Source of the DNA: an uncultured Christensenella sp.
GTDB lineage: Bacteria > Bacillota > Clostridia > Christensenellales > DTU072
DNA length: 19,778 bases
Assembly (NCBI GenBank): GCA_905210905.1
Contig: CAJLYQ010000037.1
Location: 1 to 19,778 of the forward strand
Reading direction: 5' to 3'
The translations under genes were made by a program, and so were the position numbers. Every line of letters begins with the position of its first letter. The stretch's first letter is position 1. Below the pieces are notes generated by a model. The model had not been told where the DNA came from. It worked only from the letters and a program-made list of their open reading frames with translations, and ran no database searches. Positions 7,696 through 13,176 of this stretch are shown piece by piece.

Positions 7696-8244
7696 ATGAA
7701 AAAGTATATTTGTCCGGTATGCGGTTACGTTTACGAAGGAGAAAATCCCCCGGAAAAATGCCCTCAATGCGGCGTACCCGGCAGCAAATTCAAAGTCGAA
7801 GAAGGCGGAATGACCTGGGCGTCCGAACACAACGTAGGCATAGCCAAAGACGTTCCCTCTGAAATAATAGACGGACTTCGCGCCAACTTCCAAGGCGAAT
7901 GTACCGAAGTAGGAATGTACCTTGCGATGGCGAGAGTCGCCCACAGAGAAGGTTATCCCGAAATCGGACTTTACTGGGAAAAAGCGGCATACGAAGAAGC
8001 GGAACACGCCGCTAAGTTTGCCGAAATGCTAGGCGAAGTAGTCACCGATTCCACCAAGAAAAACCTTGAAATGCGCGTTGCCGCGGAAAACGGCGCGACC
8101 CAAGGCAAAACCGATCTTGCGAAACTCGCAAAACAACTCAACCTTGACGCTATACACGATTCCGTACACGAAATGGCTCGCGACGAAGCCCGTCACGGCA
8201 AAGCCTTCGAAGGATTGCTTAACCGCTATTTTTTGAATAAATAA
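7696..8244 (+). CDS. rbr: Reverse rubrerythrin (N-terminal rubredoxin domain)
   Basis: The product has 182 aa and is cytosolic. A rubredoxin-like iron site comes first (C6-P-V-C9 and C22-P-Q-C25), followed by a ferritin-like four-helix diiron domain (about 45-180) with the ligand motifs GECTEVGMY, EEAEHA, ENGA and DEARHGKA. In classical rubrerythrins the rubredoxin is C-terminal; this order defines reverse rubrerythrins, which in clostridia act as NADH-linked peroxide reductases with a redox partner. The role is protection of an anaerobe against hydrogen peroxide and oxygen. The start was set at ATG 7696 because AAGGAGA lies nine bases upstream and the CxxC motif begins directly after it; the in-frame upstream codons from 7639 lie within the promoter and leader. 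It is transcribed alone between its own promoter and terminator. Confidence 0.93.
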   Translation: MKKYICPVCGYVYEGENPPEKCPQCGVPGSKFKVEEGGMTWASEHNVGIAKDVPSEIIDGLRANFQGECTEVGMYLAMARVAHREGYPEIGLYWEKAAYEEAEHAAKFAEMLGEVVTDSTKKNLEMRVAAENGATQGKTDLAKLAKQLNLDAIHDSVHEMARDEARHGKAFEGLLNRYFLNK

Positions 8245-8262
8245 TTTTCACGGAAAATAACT

Positions 8263-8307
8263 AAGCGCGCTACGCTTCGCCCTGCGATCGTGTAGCGCGC
8301 TTTTTTT
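8263..8307 (+). terminator. Terminator after rubrerythrin, possibly bidirectional
   Basis: An 11-bp stem (AAGCGCGCTAC 8263-8273 with GTAGCGCGCTT 8292-8302) encloses an 18-nt loop and is followed by a T-run to 8307. It lies between convergent genes. On the minus strand the stem is followed by a moderately T-rich stretch, so it may also end the transporter transcript that stops at 8328. Confidence 0.85.
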
Positions 8308-8327
8308 ATCCGAACCGTTTTTTAATA

Positions 8328-9641
8328 TCAACCGAACAAAACGAAACTAAGTTCCAGTCCGCCGAGTGCGGCGGCAAGAGTCGGCAGCGATACCGCCGTG
8401 CCGTACAAAACAAATTTACCGAATCCGAATTTTATCTCGTGCCGGGCAAGTATTCCGCTCCACATTATCCCTGCCAGCGCGCCCACAGGCGTAAGGTACG
8501 CTCCTACGTTCGTCCCTATTATCGCCGCGTAAACGCTACTCTCCGCCGTTTGTCCTGGCGACGCGAAAATCGATTCGAACAATACGCTTGCCGGAATATT
8601 GTTTATTACGTTGCTCGCAAGATACGCTCCCGCACCGTACGCAAACACGTCGTCGCCCTTGCTTAAAAAGTCGCCCAAGATAGCGCATATTCCGTTTTTT
8701 TCAAGAGCGAGAACTATAACGAACATCGACAAAACGAACGGTATAAGTTCCCACGGGGCGCGTTTCAGACACCCTTTTAACTCTTTCGGCGTTTCTTTAT
8801 GGATAAGATGATGAATCGCCACGCAGAAAAAAAGACTTCCCGCAAACGCAAGGCAGATATACCACATTTCGAGTTTTATATACGACGCGACGACGAGCAA
8901 TGCGGTACAACCGATAAGGTGAACCAACCCGATTATCAGCCCCGTTTTGTCTTCGACGTGGATCACCGCCGTATCTACGGTTATTTTATCTTTTTTCAGT
9001 TCTTTGGCAAAAAGAGCGAGAAGCACGAGATACGCCGTTATTCCTGCAAAGACGGTCGGAAAGACCATTTTCAGCGCGTACGAAGCAAAATCCGCGCCTG
9101 CGCCGGTGGCGAGAAAAATGTTTGTCGGATTGCCGATAATAAGAGCCATACTCCAGGTGTTTGCCGAAACGAACTCCCCTATCAAATACGGCAAAGGGTT
9201 AATTTTTGCGTTTTTGGCAAAATAGCAAATGAACGGCGAAAAAGTAAGAACGATTATGTCGTTCGAAGTGACGACGGTCAACGCTCCCACGACGAAATAC
9301 AGCACGGTAAACAACGCTAAGCCGTTTTGGCCGGCGTGTTTCAATGCGGCGGTGGCTAGATAGCGGAAAAACCCGACTTCGTCGAGATACACCGACAAAA
9401 GGGTCATCGAAATGAACAAAACGAGAATTTTAAGCGGATTTACCGCAGTATCGGCAGTCAGTCCGTCAAAAACGAATTTTATATCCGCCGAGCCGCAGGC
9501 AACGAGCGAAATCGCGCCCACGAGCGCAGGCGTCCAGTAAATACTTATTTTATGCCCTTTGACCGTTACGGACGGTTTCAAAAGAACGAGGCATATCACC
9601 GCGGCGCAGGTTATCGCCGCCAAAACAATAGTAAGCGTCAT
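8328..9641 (-). CDS. ArsB/NhaD-type ion transporter superfamily permease
   Basis: The product has 437 aa and is almost entirely hydrophobic, with roughly 10-12 predicted membrane helices. The first half has the superfamily signature TSNDIIVLTFSPF (about 136-148) and, after it, IGNPTNIFLA; the second half has the matching SNVINNIPASVLF re-entrant motif. These belong to the ArsB/NhaD/SLC13 group of anion or sodium/proton carriers. The substrate cannot be read from sequence. No arsR, arsC or arsA lies nearby, so an arsenite pump is not supported. It is the last gene of a minus-strand unit, 60 bases after the DUF819 gene. The Shine-Dalgarno upstream of the ATG at 9639-9641 is weak. Confidence 0.8.
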   Translation of the reverse strand: MTLTIVLAAITCAAVICLVLLKPSVTVKGHKISIYWTPALVGAISLVACGSADIKFVFDGLTADTAVNPLKILVLFISMTLLSVYLDEVGFFRYLATAALKHAGQNGLALFTVLYFVVGALTVVTSNDIIVLTFSPFICYFAKNAKINPLPYLIGEFVSANTWSMALIIGNPTNIFLATGAGADFASYALKMVFPTVFAGITAYLVLLALFAKELKKDKITVDTAVIHVEDKTGLIIGLVHLIGCTALLVVASYIKLEMWYICLAFAGSLFFCVAIHHLIHKETPKELKGCLKRAPWELIPFVLSMFVIVLALEKNGICAILGDFLSKGDDVFAYGAGAYLASNVINNIPASVLFESIFASPGQTAESSVYAAIIGTNVGAYLTPVGALAGIMWSGILARHEIKFGFGKFVLYGTAVSLPTLAAALGGLELSFVLFG

Positions 9642-9701
9642 CTGTATTAAACGCTCGTTATTTTATACTTCGGACAAACGCTTGTCAAACGAAATAAACG
9701 T

Positions 9702-10886
9702 TTACGGTAAAATAAGCCCCAGTCCCGCTCCGAGAAAAGTCCCCACGGCGTAGCCGAGCGAACCGCAGAGAAGCCCAACGGGCGTAAGTTTCTCGTCGCC
9801 TATTTGTTTGGTTACCGCAGGTATAAACGCAGGTCCGTATATCCCGGCGGTCATAGTCACCATACAGCAGTCGGCGTCGATTTTGAATATTTTGCACAGA
9901 ACGACGTGTAGGACGAACGTTCCCAAAGTTATAGCGGTAAACATCAAAAATACGTAGACGTAACCGACGTTAAACTTCGTAAAATCCATACTCATCGAGA
10001 GCGCGACGGAAAAAACCAAAATAAGGTAATGCCCTGCGCCTTGCGTGCCTTTTACCGAACGAAGTTTTTTGTTAAACGAGCCGACAAGACCGAGCACGGT
10101 TGCCGTTATCATAACCGCCGGCACGAGATAGTCGGTCATTTTGCCTTGAACCGCGCCCGTAAGATACCATATAAGAATACCTATCCCTGCTCCGATTGCC
10201 GCCATTCCCACCGCAATCGCTATCGCGACGGCGAGTTTTTTCCAATCCGCTTTAACGGAAAAATCGTCGGAATTCACGACTTCGCCTTCCCCTTTCATAT
10301 ATACGTCGGGTTTCTTCGCTTTAAGAATTTTGCTTAAAAGCGGCTTGCAAAGCGTGAGAAGAAAAACGTAAAAAACGCCGCCTATCATCATATCCGACAG
10401 GTTCGATACCGCTATCAAATCCGAATCCACGCCGAGAATACTTCCTATAGCGTTAAGGTTGGGCGTGCCGCCCGTGTACAAGCCCGTAGCCATTCCGGCA
10501 AGTTTGCCACTGTCTTCTACGACCGAGCCGAAAGCGAAAGAACAGCATACCGAAACGACTATTACGGATACCGTAAGTAAGCCGAAGACTCCGAGAGTGC
10601 GCCCGGATAAACGTTTAAGCGCAACCAGATCAGTGCCGAACAGAAGCAACGGAATAGCCACTCCGATTGCCGCGTGCGAGCCGATTTCGCCGACGTCGGC
10701 GTTAAGAGAAAAGTCCGCACCGATTTTTTTGACGACAAAAACGATAAGAGCGATAAGTATTCCGCTTAGGTACGCCGCGCCTACCGTGCCGATTGCTTTG
10801 ACGGGTTTCTTGTCTTTCAGTTTGATAATAAGTAAAGGCAAACCGAACATAGCGAGGACCTGAGCGACGGAAACAGCGATTGTCAT
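9702..10886 (-). CDS. DUF819-family membrane transporter
   Basis: The product has 394 aa with about 10 membrane helices. Family hallmarks are AIPLLLFGTDL followed by LKRLSGRTLGVF (about 73-100), and GLYTGGTPNLNAIG (about 135-149), a glycine-rich segment that recalls the substrate regions of glutamate- or anion-sodium symporters. DUF819 (YjcL-like) proteins are uncharacterised putative transporters. The ATG (10884-10886) lies two bases after the stop of the upstream acetyltransferase gene, and its AAGGAGATA ribosome site sits inside the end of that gene, so the two are almost certainly co-transcribed and perhaps translationally coupled. The ArsB-type permease follows. Confidence 0.8.
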   Translation of the reverse strand: MTIAVSVAQVLAMFGLPLLIIKLKDKKPVKAIGTVGAAYLSGILIALIVFVVKKIGADFSLNADVGEIGSHAAIGVAIPLLLFGTDLVALKRLSGRTLGVFGLLTVSVIVVSVCCSFAFGSVVEDSGKLAGMATGLYTGGTPNLNAIGSILGVDSDLIAVSNLSDMMIGGVFYVFLLTLCKPLLSKILKAKKPDVYMKGEGEVVNSDDFSVKADWKKLAVAIAIAVGMAAIGAGIGILIWYLTGAVQGKMTDYLVPAVMITATVLGLVGSFNKKLRSVKGTQGAGHYLILVFSVALSMSMDFTKFNVGYVYVFLMFTAITLGTFVLHVVLCKIFKIDADCCMVTMTAGIYGPAFIPAVTKQIGDEKLTPVGLLCGSLGYAVGTFLGAGLGLILP

Positions 10887-10888
10887 AG

Positions 10889-11977
10889 TTATATCTCCTT
10901 CCCGTAAATGCGGTAAACTTTCGACACTTCTCCGCCGAGCCTGACCATCGACTTCCAGGACGCGGCGTTGTCTTCCATAATAGTGCCGCCTTCGAAATAC
11001 GTTATTCCTTTTTTGCGCATAGCGTCGTACAGGGATTTATAGAGCATACAAATAAGCCCTTTGCCCTGATATTCGGGTACGACGTATTGAAGAATTCCCC
11101 TTGCGCCCTTAATTTTGTTGCGCATAAATAAAAACGTAAACGGTTTGATTTTCCCTTTCGTTTTCCGCAAAATCTCGTTGTAATCTTTGAGAACAAGACA
11201 AAATCCGATAGGCCGTCCGGTTTCTCTTTCCCGCGCGATTTTTACGAGCGACGGATCGATGAAGGCTTTCATAGAACGGAAAACCGAACGAATCAAGGAT
11301 ACCGAAGGCGCTTCCTGATAGTTGAGCGCAAACGTAGCTTCTTCGAATATGCGGTGAACCGCTTCCACCTCTCCGTCAACGTCTTTCAGGTTAAGATCGT
11401 CTACGGTTACGTCTTTCCCTGCCGAACTGCGCTCTGCGAGAACGGAAAGAGTTTCGTACGCCTTTGGACTCATATCGACGCGAACGGTAAACGTGTCGTA
11501 GGCTTTGGAAAAACCGAGTTTTTCGAGAAATTCGCCGTAGTAGGAATAATTGTAGGAAGTAAAAATCGTGTGCGGCTCGGTAAATCCTTTGACGAGTATT
11601 CCCCGTCGAGTGTCGGGATCGAACGGCGAAAAAGTGCCTTCGACGTAGGTTACTTTTCCGCGCAAACGAGAAATCATATATTCGACGAGTTCGCGCGCGA
11701 CGGAAAAATCTTCGACGAAGTCGAAATAGGAAAAATATCCGATCTTCTCACCGCGTTGCTTGCTGTCCCCTACCCCGAACAAAATCCTGCCCGCAACCTT
11801 TCCGTCACGCAGACAAACCGCCGCGGAAGAACGCTTTTTTACAAGAACTTCGGAATAAAGTTCCTTTTTTACCGAGTAGAAAATCGGACAGGCAAAATTA
11901 TTATCCGCGGAATACAAATCCCGCACGAAATAAGCGAACTTGCGCAAAGTTTTTTTATCGGTAACTTCCTTGATCAT
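10889..11977 (-). CDS. GNAT-superfamily N-acetyltransferase-like protein
   Basis: The product has 362 aa, is cytosolic and has no signal peptide. The C-terminal half looks like an acetyl-CoA-binding GNAT fold: the strand/turn ILQYVVPEYQGKGLICMLYKSLYDAMRKKGITYFEGGTI (about 292-330), where QGKGL resembles the R/Q-x-x-G-x-G/A acyl-CoA loop, then EDNAASWKSMVRLGGE. The N-terminal half contains conserved-looking GTFSPFDPDTRRGILVKGF and YNYSYYGEFLEKLGF blocks, as seen in long (about 370 aa) GNAT-like proteins of unknown substrate. It is the first gene of the minus-strand unit, with GGAGGG three bases and GGGAGC nine bases upstream of the ATG (11975-11977), and a good promoter at 12013-12041. An acyl-transfer role for the operon's transported compound is possible but unproven. 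Confidence 0.7.
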   Translation of the reverse strand: MIKEVTDKKTLRKFAYFVRDLYSADNNFACPIFYSVKKELYSEVLVKKRSSAAVCLRDGKVAGRILFGVGDSKQRGEKIGYFSYFDFVEDFSVARELVEYMISRLRGKVTYVEGTFSPFDPDTRRGILVKGFTEPHTIFTSYNYSYYGEFLEKLGFSKAYDTFTVRVDMSPKAYETLSVLAERSSAGKDVTVDDLNLKDVDGEVEAVHRIFEEATFALNYQEAPSVSLIRSVFRSMKAFIDPSLVKIARERETGRPIGFCLVLKDYNEILRKTKGKIKPFTFLFMRNKIKGARGILQYVVPEYQGKGLICMLYKSLYDAMRKKGITYFEGGTIMEDNAASWKSMVRLGGEVSKVYRIYGKEI

Positions 11978-12012
11978 AAACCCTCCGCTCCCTTTCGATT
12001 CTAGTTTATTTA

Positions 12013-12041
12013 ATTATACTAAATTTAGTCTTAGACCGCAA
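12013..12041 (-). promoter_or_regulatory. Promoter of the acetyltransferase-DUF819-permease unit
   Basis: On the minus strand TTGCGG (12036-12041) and TATAAT (12013-12018) are separated by 17 bases. Transcription should start about 30 bases upstream of the acetyltransferase ATG. The -10 is perfect and the -35 is fair. Confidence 0.7.
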
Positions 12042-12089
12042 CGCCACATTTTTACCGCCCCGGAACGCCGCCGAACAAACCGCTAAATA

Positions 12090-12118
12090 TTAACCTGCTT
12101 TTTCGTTAAAATCCGTCT
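12090..12118 (+). repeat. Promoter-like 29-base repeat, copy 1
   Basis: A 29-base sequence ending in GTTAAAATCCGTCT is repeated at 12194-12222 with a single difference. In this copy the TATAAT that follows the second copy is replaced by TGCGCC, so it lacks a -10 box. Confidence 0.7.
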
Positions 12119-12193
12119 GCGCCGACAAAAAAACACCGCCCTGCTTTACTTTTACCTTACCGCAGAAAGCAAGCCGATAAATTATTTTTTTAA

Positions 12194-12227
12194 TTAACTT
12201 GCTTTTTCGTTAAAATCCGTCTATAAT
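12194..12227 (+). promoter_or_regulatory. Promoter-like repeat copy 2, with functional-looking -10
   Basis: The repeat carries TTGCTT (12199-12204), and TATAAT (12222-12227) follows with a 17-base spacer. It lies 35 bases upstream of the pseudo-tRNA. Because no comparable promoter precedes the intact tRNA-Arg at 12461, this may be the promoter for both. Confidence 0.7.
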
Positions 12228-12261
12228 CATAGTACTTGAATAACAACCGCTTAAAGAAAAC

Positions 12262-12344
12262 GTTCGTGTACCTCAGCAGGATAGAGGGTTCGCCTCCTAA
12301 GGCTGGACCTTATCCACAGAAAAACACCATATATTGTGTTTTCG
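12262..12344 (+). pseudogene. Pseudo-tRNA: 5' half of tRNA-Arg(CCT) with decayed 3' half
   Basis: Bases 12262-12301 match the first 40 bases of the intact tRNA-Arg at 12461 with two differences, covering acceptor 5' strand, D-arm and anticodon loop including CCT. After the anticodon loop the sequence changes: the anticodon 3' stem, variable loop and acceptor 3' strand are missing or scrambled, and only a TGGA/TCCA remnant resembles a T-stem. A hairpin AAAACAC/GTGTTTT (about 12321-12342) corresponds to the terminator after the intact tRNA, suggesting that the whole tRNA-terminator unit was duplicated and then decayed. It is unlikely to make a functional tRNA. Confidence 0.75.
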
Positions 12345-12460
12345 GGGCGGATTGCAACAATATATTGCGGTTGATGGCTGCTAAATGCGTGATTGGTATT
12401 AAAATCGGTATTATTTTTCGCGTTTACCAACTTTTACATCGCGCACTAAATTTCATATTT

Positions 12461-12537
12461 GTCCGTGTACCTCAGTAGGATAGAGGGTTCGCCTCCTAAG
12501 CGAAACGCCGTTGGTTCGACTCCAATCACGGACGCCA
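12461..12537 (+). tRNA. tRNA-Arg (anticodon CCT)
   Basis: A full cloverleaf is visible: acceptor GTCCGTG/CACGGAC; D-stem CCTC/GAGG; anticodon stem TTCGC/GCGAA around the loop CTCCTAA; a five-base variable loop; T-stem GTTGG/CCAAT with loop TTCGACT; discriminator G; and encoded CCA (12535-12537). The anticodon CCT reads the arginine codon AGG. A terminator follows directly. A tyrosine integrase remnant lies 114 bases beyond, so the gene may have served as an integration site. Confidence 0.95.
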
Positions 12538-12540
12538 AAA

Positions 12541-12565
12541 AACCACAAGATATTGTGGTTTTTTT
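12541..12565 (+). terminator. Terminator of tRNA-Arg
   Basis: AACCACAA (12541-12548) pairs with TTGTGGTT (12553-12560) around GATA, followed by TTTTT. It begins three bases after the encoded CCA end. Confidence 0.85.
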
Positions 12566-12650
12566 CTATTTTTACGTCAATTATTGATTTTGAGATTTTG
12601 AAAAAACACAAAAATCGTTAATACCGTTTAATACCAATTTCTTTTTAAGC

Positions 12651-12752
12651 CTATTTTGTAAGGTTATTAAGGGCAAACACCGCTTTTTCTTGCGCGCCCG
12701 AGATAAAGTGACTGTAAACTTCGAGCGTTACCGTCGAATCGCTATGCCCCAT
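12651..12752 (-). pseudogene. C-terminal remnant of a tyrosine recombinase/integrase
   Basis: The minus strand encodes 33 residues, beginning MGHSDSTVTLEVYSHF and ending in NNLTK then TAG. This is the final block of a phage/ICE-type tyrosine recombinase: the GHS motif and the catalytic tyrosine in the T.xxYSH context. Homology stops at about 12753; further upstream codons (FRRGCC) do not resemble an integrase, so the rest was deleted. It points toward the 3' end of tRNA-Arg, the usual arrangement of an integrase beside its tRNA attachment site. It is not functional as it stands. Confidence 0.85.
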
Positions 12753-12968
12753 ACAACAGCCACGACGGAAAGCAATAAAATATGGTTTGAATCACACGTT
12801 TGAATTTTTGTATTTCCACACAAAGTTAGGAAATACAGGCTTGATTTCTTGAGATGGTTATGGTAGAATACAAATGACAAAACGTATCATATATTGATAC
12901 GCGGAACTATCAACGCCACACGTAAACGCAAGTTTGCAATGAATTTATCCAAAAGGAGTTGACAAGGT
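12753..12968 (+). promoter_or_regulatory. Leader region: inverted repeats and promoter
   Basis: A 9-bp inverted repeat, TGTATTTCC/GGAAATACA (12809-12817 with 12829-12837), ends three bases before a promoter with TTGATT (12841-12846) and TAGAAT (12864-12869), 17-base spacer. A second inverted repeat, CGTATCA/TGATACG (12883-12889 with 12895-12901), falls just after the predicted start of transcription, where an operator or 5' RNA hairpin would be expected. No gene longer than a few codons is seen before 12969. Confidence 0.6.
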
Positions 12969-13067
12969 ATGACATATACAAGGCAATCAAAGACGAGAAA
13001 GTCTGCCTATAATTTAAGTAAGCACAACGGAATTTGTCCGCACCGCTACATAGGTTGTTACCTATGA
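12969..13067 (+). CDS. Possible 32-aa leader peptide
   Basis: A short ORF starts at ATG 12969, with AAGGAG ten bases upstream. It encodes a basic, Ser/Thr/Tyr-containing peptide (MTYTRQSKTRKSAYNLSK...). Its last codons run into the strong hairpin at 13038-13077, with the stop at 13065-13067 inside the 3' half of the inner stem. That is the layout of an attenuating leader, but the peptide matches nothing I know and could be a chance ORF. An alternative frame (to the stop near 13015) also looks weakly coding. Confidence 0.3.
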   Translation: MTYTRQSKTRKSAYNLSKHNGICPHRYIGCYL

Positions 13068-13087
13068 GGCGGTGCGGTTTTGCTTTT
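13038..13087 (+). terminator. Strong two-part hairpin terminator/attenuator
   Basis: CCGCACCGC (13038-13046) pairs with GCGGTGCGG (13069-13077), and inside it CATAGGT (13049-13055) pairs with ACCTATG (13060-13066). TTTTGCTTTT follows. It lies between the promoter at 12841-12869 and the first exported-protein gene, so it either ends a small RNA or attenuates transcription into the downstream cluster. Confidence 0.75.
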
Positions 13088-13176
13088 ATAAGGAACAAAA
13101 ATACAACGGTAAAAAGGTTTTAAGTCGCGTAAGCGACACGGAACATATCCCCCAAAAATTAAAAGGAGATACGACT
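13088..13176 (+). promoter_or_regulatory. Conserved 5' cassette, copy 1
   Basis: This is the untranslated part of a block shared by three genes: hairpin GTCGC-GTAA-GCGAC (13124-13137), the constant segment ACGGAACATATCCCC, a short A-rich stretch, then AAAAGGAGATA. The loop of the hairpin differs in each copy while the stem is identical. No separate promoter is evident, so transcription may come through from 12841-12869. Confidence 0.75.

Noticed and set aside
8328..9641. Arsenic-resistance operon
   Set aside because: The permease has ArsB-superfamily motifs, but no arsR, arsC, arsA or acr3 gene is nearby; the superfamily covers many substrates.
12265..12500. Direct repeats (about 37 bases, two copies) as a CRISPR array
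   Set aside because: Only two copies, which are tRNA sequence; no regular spacers and no cas genes.
12958..12963. TTGACA as a -35 promoter element
   Set aside because: It overlaps the ribosome site of the mini-ORF and no -10 box follows at 16-18 bases.
12901..13015. Alternative coding frame reading NEFIQKELTRYDIYKAIKDEKVCL
   Set aside because: It looks mildly protein-like but has no start codon and no recognised family; it could be part of a decayed gene and was not called.
13072..13176. N-terminal extension of the lipoprotein gene to an ATG at 13072
   Set aside because: The extension runs through the terminator tail and the conserved cassette; the signal peptide and ribosome site place the start at 13177.
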